Source: Ruminococcaceae bacterium UBA6842 (lineage in GTDB: Bacteria > Bacillota > Clostridia > Oscillospirales > Acutalibacteraceae). Taken from it: a stretch of 19,445 bases of DNA. Positions 1 through 5,142 of the stretch are shown here, piece after piece. The notes under the pieces were generated by a model. The model was not told the DNA's origin, ran no database searches, and saw only the letters and a program-made list of their open reading frames with translations. The position numbers and the translations under genes are program-made. Within the stretch, counting starts at the first letter, position 1, and each line of letters opens with the position of its first letter. The stretch lies in the NCBI GenBank assembly GCA_002451855.1, contig DKDS01000070.1:1-19445 (forward strand), in the 5' to 3' direction.

Positions 1-108
1 GGCGTTGACGGTAAAGACGGCACTAACGGTAAAGACGGCGTTGACGGTAAGGACGGCGTTAACGGTAAGGACGGCGTTAACGGTAAAGACGGTGCTGACG
101 GTAAAGAC
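1..108 (+). repeat. Six tandem 18-bp coding repeats (GVDGKD type)
   Basis: Six consecutive 18-base units encode GVDGKD, GTNGKD, GVDGKD, GVNGKD, GVNGKD and GADGKD. The array runs into the left window edge, so the copy number is a minimum. The unit is a multiple of three, so gain or loss of units would keep the frame. Confidence 0.85.
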
Positions 109-2232
109 GGCATAAGCATTAACGGTACTTCCGTTAATAGCTCCGGCGAGCTTATTATCTCTTTTTCCGACAACAGAACCGTAAATGTCGGAAGAATAGT
201 AGGCGCGACAGGTCTTAAAGGCGACAAAGGAGATACCGGCGCTCAGGGTGAAAAAGGAGATAAAGGAGAAAAAGGCGACAAGGGAGACCAAGGTGAGCAA
301 GGTATCCAAGGCGAAAAGGGCGATAAAGGCGACCGAGGCGAACAAGGTCAGCAAGGAATACAAGGCGTTCAAGGAGAAAAGGGAGATACCGGCGCCAAAG
401 GTGATAAAGGTGATACAGGAGCAACAGGCGCTCAAGGTGAACAGGGAATTCAAGGCATTCAAGGTGAAAAAGGCGAAAAAGGTGATACCGGTGCCACGGG
501 AGCCGCAGGCGCTAAGGGCGATAAAGGAGATAAAGGAGATAAAGGAGATAAAGGAGATAAGGGTGACAGCATAACCGATATTTCCATTACAGGCGGTACA
601 ATGACCGTGACATTAAGCACAGGCCGTACTTTCACATTTGAGAACATAAAGGGTGCGGACGGTAATGACGGTATTTCACCCAAAGTGCGAATTAACGCTG
701 AAAGCGGACTTTGGGAAATTTCAGAGGATGACGGAAACACTTGGGTCTCCACAGCGGTATCGGCTATCGGTAAACAAGGACCGCAGGGTATTCAAGGAAT
801 ACAGGGAGAAAAAGGCGACAAAGGAGACCAAGGCGAGCAGGGGCTTCAAGGCGAAAAGGGCGATAAAGGCGAACAAGGTCAGCAAGGAATACAAGGTGTT
901 CAAGGAGAAAAAGGTGAAAAAGGTGATACCGGCGCTCAGGGTGAACAGGGAATTCAAGGTATTCAAGGCGTCAAGGGCGACGCAGGAGAAAAAGGTGACA
1001 AGGGAGACCAAGGAGAACAAGGTCTTCAAGGTGAGAAGGGCGAAAAAGGTGATAAAGGTGATAAAGGTGACCAAGGCGTAAGCGTTACCGGCGTTAGCAT
1101 AAATGATGATAACAAGCTTGTTATCACTTTGTCAGAGGGAGACCCGATAATAATTGATAAATCGGTAGTGGGTTCGGACGGTAAGGTCGGAAACGGAATT
1201 GCCTCGGTCACACTGACTGCGGATTTTTACCTTGTCTTTAATTATACCGACGGAACAAGCTCCGACAGAATAGGTCCGATAAAAGGAGAAAAGGGTCAGG
1301 ACGGTACAAACGGTACTGACGGATTAACTCCGATATTAACCCTTGACGAAAGCGGAAATCTTTCGGTTAAATACGGAGAAAGCGGCGCAGTAACACTGCT
1401 GGGCAACATTAAGGGTGATAAAGGCGATAAGGGAGATAAAGGAGACAACGGTGCGAACGGCTCAAACGGCGTAAACGGAAAATCTGCTTACGAGCTGTAT
1501 ATTGCCGCTCACCCCGAATATACCGGCACGCAGGAAGAATGGCTTGCCGCGCTTAAAGGCGAAAAGGGCGACACAGGCGCTACCGGCAGGGGGATTGAGA
1601 AAGCCGAAATTGTTAACGGTGAACTTATTATTACTTATACTGATGGAACAACTCAAAATGCAGGTAAGGTAAAAGAAGATGATTATACAGATTGCTTAAC
1701 ATTCAATAGGCTTGATGATGGAACATTATCTGTTAGAATTAATGCCGACTATAAATCAATTTTAGAAGAAATAACAATTCCGTCAAATTATTACGGAATG
1801 AAAGTTACCACAATCGCTTCATCCGGATTTTCAGGTTGTAAATTTTTAAAAACCATAAATATTCCATCTTCGATAAATGCAATAGAAAGGTACGCTTTTA
1901 GTGGTTGTTCCAAACTTGAAAAAATCACATTACCATCCAATTTGGAAATTATAAATGACGCTTGTTTTTATGAATGTACAAATTTAAAGGAAATAACTAT
2001 TCCGGCTAATGTAAAAAAAATAAAAGGTGGATCTGTTGGATGGTTAGAAAAATCCGGTGTTGAAAAAATACATTTTGAAAATACAGAGAATTGGTATAAA
2101 TATATCTCAACTACAAGCACATATGAACCGATTGATTCATCCGTATTGGAAGATTCAACTCAGGCAGCTGAACTTTTAAAACAAACATATGGTTCAGATA
2201 ACTATTATACTTTTGAAAAAAAAGATAATTAG
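1..2232 (+). CDS. Collagen-like repeat surface protein with BspA/LRR_5-type C-terminus (5' partial)
   Basis: The frame is open from base 1 to TAG at 2230-2232, so the N-terminus (start, signal peptide) lies outside the window; the Met codon at 601 is internal. About 743 residues are visible. Bases 1-1590 encode long Gly-X-Y tracts rich in GEKGDKGDQGEQGIQG and GKDG units, nearly proline-free and charge-rich as in bacterial collagens. The tracts are broken by short beta-type modules (about bases 109-210, 568-640, 1078-1270, 1320-1410, 1594-1670) sharing a pattern like 'L.IT.SDGT...G.I.G', and by a SAYELY...EEWLAALKG module (about 1483-1560) known from collagen-like and phage tail-fibre proteins. 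Bases about 1700-2115 encode LRR_5/BspA-type repeats (FSGC..L..I.IPSS...I...AFSGCS.L..I.LP). There is no LPXTG or membrane anchor at the C-terminus. Triple-helical stalk plus binding tip is inference; the ligand is unknown. Confidence 0.88.
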   Translation, partial: GVDGKDGTNGKDGVDGKDGVNGKDGVNGKDGADGKDGISINGTSVNSSGELIISFSDNRTVNVGRIVGATGLKGDKGDTGAQGEKGDKGEKGDKGDQGEQGIQGEKGDKGDRGEQGQQGIQGVQGEKGDTGAKGDKGDTGATGAQGEQGIQGIQGEKGEKGDTGATGAAGAKGDKGDKGDKGDKGDKGDSITDISITGGTMTVTLSTGRTFTFENIKGADGNDGISPKVRINAESGLWEISEDDGNTWVSTAVSAIGKQGPQGIQGIQGEKGDKGDQGEQGLQGEKGDKGEQGQQGIQGVQGEKGEKGDTGAQGEQGIQGIQGVKGDAGEKGDKGDQGEQGLQGEKGEKGDKGDKGDQGVSVTGVSINDDNKLVITLSEGDPIIIDKSVVGSDGKVGNGIASVTLTADFYLVFNYTDGTSSDRIGPIKGEKGQDGTNGTDGLTPILTLDESGNLSVKYGESGAVTLLGNIKGDKGDKGDKGDNGANGSNGVNGKSAYELYIAAHPEYTGTQEEWLAALKGEKGDTGATGRGIEKAEIVNGELIITYTDGTTQNAGKVKEDDYTDCLTFNRLDDGTLSVRINADYKSILEEITIPSNYYGMKVTTIASSGFSGCKFLKTINIPSSINAIERYAFSGCSKLEKITLPSNLEIINDACFYECTNLKEITIPANVKKIKGGSVGWLEKSGVEKIHFENTENWYKYISTTSTYEPIDSSVLEDSTQAAELLKQTYGSDNYYTFEKKDN
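265..912 (+). repeat. Duplicated collagen block (265-381 and 805-912)
   Basis: Bases 265-381 and 805-912 are near-identical at the nucleotide level apart from a 9-base in-frame indel and a few third-position changes, about 540 bases apart. A shorter relative begins near 989. This indicates block duplication or recombination within the gene, not only convergent codon use. Confidence 0.7.
517..561 (+). repeat. 9-bp tandem repeat GGAGATAAA
   Basis: Five adjacent 9-base units: GGCGATAAA, then three exact GGAGATAAA units, then GGAGATAAG, encoding GDK repeats. Slippage here would add or remove three residues at a time without a frameshift. Confidence 0.8.
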
Positions 2233-2293
2233 TATTTCGGCTGAAAATATTAATTTAAACTCTATAATTGTATTTAAAATTAAGGAAGATAAA

Positions 2294-2641
2294 ATGATCA
2301 TAAACATCAAAAAAAGAATAGTAAAAATTTCAGCTAAGGTAAGCAAAAACGATTTGGAGCTTATGGAAATTTATATTCTCGGTGCGGTTCATGGGTTTAC
2401 GGCTGCTGCAGGAAGCAAAAGCTTTAAGGTAAGAGATTTATTTGGTTATGAAAACAGAGACTGGTATAAAACTTCGATTCAGGAAATTTACGAATTTTAC
2501 GCAAAAAAATTGCCGCATAAAAAAGCCGCCGAAAAGGCGGCTCAGGATGTCGGCAAGCTTTTACGAAAGGTTTTAACAGACGATAAATACGAATATGAAG
2601 AAGTATTCGGAAACCGTGAATGTACTTACCGCAGGCTTTGA
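2294..2641 (+). CDS. Unrecognised 115-residue protein
   Basis: I do not recognise this family. The start is set by AAGGAAG seven bases upstream of ATG 2294; the frame is open further upstream, to 2189, but that part overlaps the collagen-like gene and has no ribosome site. The product is basic and probably cytosolic, with no signal peptide or membrane segment. It begins with a short beta-like MIINIKKRIVKISAKV stretch, followed by LELMEIYILGAVHGFTAAAG, a VRDLFGYENRDWYKTSIQ segment, a Lys/Ala-rich helix (about residues 75-95) and a C-terminal CTYR. The gene is visibly AT-richer than the housekeeping genes to the right, like the 3' end of the preceding gene. An exact TATAAT at 2263-2268 could be a -10 box, but I see no good -35. 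The high-GC hairpin at 2518-2542 inside it is described separately. Confidence 0.6.
   Translation: MIINIKKRIVKISAKVSKNDLELMEIYILGAVHGFTAAAGSKSFKVRDLFGYENRDWYKTSIQEIYEFYAKKLPHKKAAEKAAQDVGKLLRKVLTDDKYEYEEVFGNRECTYRRL
2518..2542 (-). terminator. Antisense intrinsic terminator inside the 115-residue gene
   Basis: Read on the minus strand, AGCCGCC (2542-2536), loop TTTTC, GGCGGCT (2530-2524) and a run of T to about 2519 make a canonical Rho-independent terminator. On the plus strand the same stem has no T tail. It would stop minus-strand transcription that passes the terminator at 2685-2720. Confidence 0.55.
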
Positions 2642-2684
2642 TTTTTCTGCTTGATAAAACTTATATTTTATTTCCGACAAACTT

Positions 2685-2720
2685 AAAACCGCAGTTCAAA
2701 AACTTTTGAACTGCGGTTTT
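2685..2720. terminator. Bidirectional terminator between convergent genes
   Basis: A perfect 17-base inverted repeat (2685-2701 with 2704-2720; core ACCGCAGTTC/GAACTGCGGT) flanked by A and T runs. It lies between the plus-strand gene ending at 2641 and the minus-strand gene ending at 2727, so it can serve both. The innermost A/T pairs must open to form the loop. Confidence 0.85.
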
Positions 2721-2726
2721 AAAATA

Positions 2727-3791
2727 TTACAGTATTATAAGTTCTTTCGGGCTTTCGGTAATGTCTACACAGCCGCCGTCGGTTACAAAGACCATATCCT
2801 CGATTCTGACGCCGAATTTATTTTCAATGTAAATTCCCGGCTCAACCGTCATAACGGTTCCGCTTTTTAAAACCGTGCCGCAGCGAGGGCTGAAATTGGG
2901 ATTTTCGTGTATCTCTATTCCCACGCTGTGACCGAGCGCATGGCCGAAACAGTTTTTGTAGCCCGCGCCGTCTATAATATCACGCGCGGTCTTGTCAATT
3001 TCACTGCATACGGCGCCGCTCCTTATCTTTTTAATTGCGGCAAGCTGTGCGGTCAAAACGGTATTATATACAAGCCTTTGCTCCTCGCTTACACCGCCTA
3101 ACGCTACGGTTCTTGTCATATCCGAGCGGTAACCGCCCACAACAGCACCGAAGTCCATTGTTATAAAATCACCGTATTCGATTTTTTTATCGGTCGGAAT
3201 GCCGTGCGGAAGTGATGAATTTTTGCCCGATACCACTATAAAATCAAAGGACACGCCCTCGGAACCTAAACGGCGCATAAAAAACTCCATATCAAGCATT
3301 ATTTCCCGTTCGGTTCTGCCTATCGTTATCCGCTCGGTTATATAGTCAAAGGTTTTGTCGGTAAGCTCCTGCGCCTTTTTTATAAGCGCAAGCTCGGCTT
3401 CCGTCTTCACGCTCCGCATTTCTCTTAATAGGCGGTCAAATTTACCGTCATTCGATACCGCAATCGGTTCAAGCTCCCGTGACAGCGTATTGTATTTACC
3501 GAGCGTAACGCTGTCGCACTCGATATAAAGCGCCGTAACGCCGCTTTTTTCGCATATTTCCTTTATTTCGGAATATGGAGAGGAGGAGAGCATAACCACG
3601 CAGTCGGTTACAGTCTGCTTTGCCTTTTCGTAATATCTGAAATCAATTAAAAAATATGATTGCTCGGCGGTGACAAGCACACAGCCGGCACTGCTTGAAA
3701 ATTTCGTTAAATAAAATCTGTTCGGCTCGCTTAAAATAAGCAGTGCCTCATTTTTCTTTAATTCGGTTTTAATTCTCGCTGTCGGGTTCAT
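2727..3791 (-). CDS. pepP: Xaa-Pro aminopeptidase-like M24 metallopeptidase
   Basis: A 354-residue M24B-family peptidase that would remove N-terminal residues preceding proline, in the cytoplasm with two bound metal ions. Residues about 1-120 form the creatinase N-terminal domain and 127-345 the pita-bread catalytic fold. All five metal ligands are visible: D213 (TMDFGA), D224 (YRSDMTRT), H288 (GHALGHSVG), E317 (VEPGIY) and E331 (RIEDM), with D-D and H-E spacings (11 and 29) equal to those of E. coli PepP. The start is ATG 3791, preceded by GGAGG at a 5-base spacing; a longer frame to 3821 lacks a ribosome site. The gene starts 23 bases inside the end of queH, so the two are probably translationally coupled. 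Substrate is inferred from the family; the short clostridial form is often called PepQ/YpdF-like. Confidence 0.88.
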   Translation of the reverse strand: MNPTARIKTELKKNEALLILSEPNRFYLTKFSSSAGCVLVTAEQSYFLIDFRYYEKAKQTVTDCVVMLSSSPYSEIKEICEKSGVTALYIECDSVTLGKYNTLSRELEPIAVSNDGKFDRLLREMRSVKTEAELALIKKAQELTDKTFDYITERITIGRTEREIMLDMEFFMRRLGSEGVSFDFIVVSGKNSSLPHGIPTDKKIEYGDFITMDFGAVVGGYRSDMTRTVALGGVSEEQRLVYNTVLTAQLAAIKKIRSGAVCSEIDKTARDIIDGAGYKNCFGHALGHSVGIEIHENPNFSPRCGTVLKSGTVMTVEPGIYIENKFGVRIEDMVFVTDGGCVDITESPKELIIL

Positions 3792-4410
3792 AGCTACCTC
3801 CGTTATAATCTGAAAATACACAGCCGCAATAGTTTTGACGGTAAATTCCGTACTCTCTTGACAGCACTATCGAACGCTGATAACCGCCCCTCTTTTTAAA
3901 GTCGGACGGCAGATACCTGACGCCCAAGCTGTCCGACAGCTTCTCGCCGATTGCGTTTATAAGCACGGGGTTTTTATGCGGACTTACCGTAAGCGTGGTC
4001 GCAAATAGGGAATAACCGTTTTTTAAAGCGTATTCGGCAGTGCGCTCCATACGGAGCTTAAAGCAGACATCGCATCTTTTGCCGCCCTCAGGCTCCTTTT
4101 CAAGTCCTTTTACCGCATTAAAATACATATCCGCACTTATATCGTCTTCAACTATTTTTACATTTTTACAAAACGGCGCCGTGCCTACAAGCTTGTAAAG
4201 AGCGTCAAGCCTTTTTGCGTATTCGTTACTGTCCGTAATGTTCGGGTTACAGAAAAAAACCGTAATATCAAAATACTGTGACAAATATTCAAGCACATAG
4301 GACGCGCAGGGCGCACAACAGGCGTGCAAAAGCAGGGCAGGACGGTTGCCGTCCGCACACAGCTCGCCGATAACACGGTCGGTTTCAAGTTGGAAATTAA
4401 TCTTTTGCAA
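3769..4410 (-). CDS. queH: Epoxyqueuosine reductase QueH
   Basis: QueH (formerly DUF208) performs the last step of queuosine synthesis, reducing epoxyqueuosine in the tRNA anticodon to queuosine; it is the cobalamin-independent alternative to QueG. Diagnostic cysteines are present (numbered from GTG 4419): HACCAPC (C34, C35, C38), CDVC (C116, C119) and YCGC (C198, C200), which hold the Fe-S and metal sites of the family, plus SPHKN and the RGGYQRS.VLSREYGIYRQ signature. Length (about 213-216) is normal. Start choice: GTG at 4419 overlaps the only Shine-Dalgarno-like AAAAGG, whereas TTG 4410 lies seven bases after it and gives an MQKINFQ N-terminus, so TTG 4410 is preferred. The gene overlaps the downstream M24 peptidase by 23 bases. 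Its substrate is made by the queA and tgt products encoded at 14556-16724. Confidence 0.9.
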   Translation of the reverse strand: MQKINFQLETDRVIGELCADGNRPALLLHACCAPCASYVLEYLSQYFDITVFFCNPNITDSNEYAKRLDALYKLVGTAPFCKNVKIVEDDISADMYFNAVKGLEKEPEGGKRCDVCFKLRMERTAEYALKNGYSLFATTLTVSPHKNPVLINAIGEKLSDSLGVRYLPSDFKKRGGYQRSIVLSREYGIYRQNYCGCVFSDYNGGSYEPDSEN

Positions 4411-4433
4411 AGTATTCACCTTTTAATCATAGT

Positions 4434-4462
4434 AAAAAATGCAGTCCGTAAGAACTGCATTT
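4434..4462 (-). terminator. Rho-independent terminator after the DivIVA-like gene
   Basis: On the minus strand a 9-base stem AAATGCAGT/ACTGCATTT (4462-4454 with 4445-4437), with an 8-base loop, is followed by a T run to 4434. It begins four bases after the stop codon of the gene at 4466-5023. Only about 24 bases separate it from the queH start, so queH must rely on read-through or on a promoter overlapping this hairpin. Confidence 0.8.
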
Positions 4463-4465
4463 AAT

Positions 4466-5023
4466 TTATTTTGAAGAGTTAATCATTGAGGTGTAAATTT
4501 CGTCAAACTGCTTTTTGGCGGCTTCGGAAGCCTTAGTATTTGAAGCGACCGTAACACGGGTTTCGTTAAGAGACGAAATAAGCGTATCAAGCTCGGACAA
4601 AAAGTCCTCGGAGGTGGTTTTGATTTGTTTTTTAAGCTCCTCAAGGGAATTATGAGCCGTATCGATAGCGGAAAGATTTTTCGCCGTTTCGCTCTCCGCA
4701 AGCTCGGCGTTCTTACGGGAGTTTGCGGTTATTGCCTGCGCGTTTGCCTGTGCGACAAGGTAGAGCTTACCTATATTTTCGGACAAGCGCTCAATTTCCT
4801 CGTATTTTTCGTTATATTCGGCAAGCTTTTTGGAAATCTGCTCCTTTTCGGCATTAAGCTTATTAAGGCTTTCCTCGTTCAGCTTAAGCTCCGCCGCAAG
4901 AGAGTCTGTTTTCTCCGTAAGCTCTTTTTCTCTTTTTGAAAACCTGTTCTGTGATTTTTCTATGTATTCCATAACATCGCTGCAATTAAAACCAAGCAGA
5001 CTTTTTCTGAAACCGACCGACAT
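4466..5023 (-). CDS. DivIVA-like coiled-coil protein
   Basis: A 185-residue, highly charged protein without membrane segments. The N-terminal 20 residues (GFRKSLLGFNCSDVMEYIEK) resemble the short membrane-curvature-binding motif of DivIVA/GpsB proteins (F...L.GF...DV..Y/F). The rest is heptad-like coiled coil: about residues 25-80 (KREKELTEK...NKLNAEKEQISKKL) and 110-160 (HNSLEELKKQIKTT), separated by an Ala/Asn-rich linker (LVAQANAQAITANSRKNAELAESE) that is also typical of DivIVA homologues. ATG 5023 is preceded by GAGGGG at a 9-base spacing. It is transcribed divergently from pcrA and ends in its own terminator. A scaffold role at the division site or pole is inference; similarity is limited to the N-terminal motif and the coiled-coil architecture. 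Confidence 0.65.
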   Translation of the reverse strand: MSVGFRKSLLGFNCSDVMEYIEKSQNRFSKREKELTEKTDSLAAELKLNEESLNKLNAEKEQISKKLAEYNEKYEEIERLSENIGKLYLVAQANAQAITANSRKNAELAESETAKNLSAIDTAHNSLEELKKQIKTTSEDFLSELDTLISSLNETRVTVASNTKASEAAKKQFDEIYTSMINSSK

Positions 5024-5053
5024 TTTTTTCGTCCCCTCAATGCATTTGACTAC

Positions 5054-5082
5054 ATTATAACAGTTTTTTCACCGTTTTACAA
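5054..5082 (-). promoter_or_regulatory. Sigma-A-type promoter of the DivIVA-like gene
   Basis: On the minus strand TTGTAA (5082-5077), a 17-base spacer and a perfect TATAAT (5059-5054) lie about 30 bases upstream of ATG 5023. It is back to back with the pcrA promoter. Confidence 0.7.
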
Positions 5083-5096
5083 GGTTTTTATAACCG

Positions 5097-5125
5097 TTGA
5101 CTTTTTTTATTTTTGATAGTATTAT
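5097..5125 (+). promoter_or_regulatory. Sigma-A-type promoter of pcrA
   Basis: TTGACT (5097-5102), a 17-base spacer and TATTAT (5120-5125); a perfect TATAAT overlaps at 5123-5128 with a 20-base spacer. The start codon at 5143 is close, so the leader is only about ten bases and consists mostly of the GAGGG ribosome site. Confidence 0.65.
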
Positions 5126-5142
5126 AATACCGAGGGTGAATT

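Noticed and set aside
1..108. CRISPR-like regular repeats
   Set aside because: The 18-base units have no spacers and are an in-frame coding tandem repeat of the collagen-like protein.
1..1081. Long open frames in other frames and on the minus strand (for example 248-574, 459-752, 653-1081, 721-1074)
   Set aside because: They arise because the Gly-X-Y nucleotide repeat keeps all frames free of stops; their products are low-complexity Lys/Glu or Leu/Ser/Pro strings without ribosome sites.
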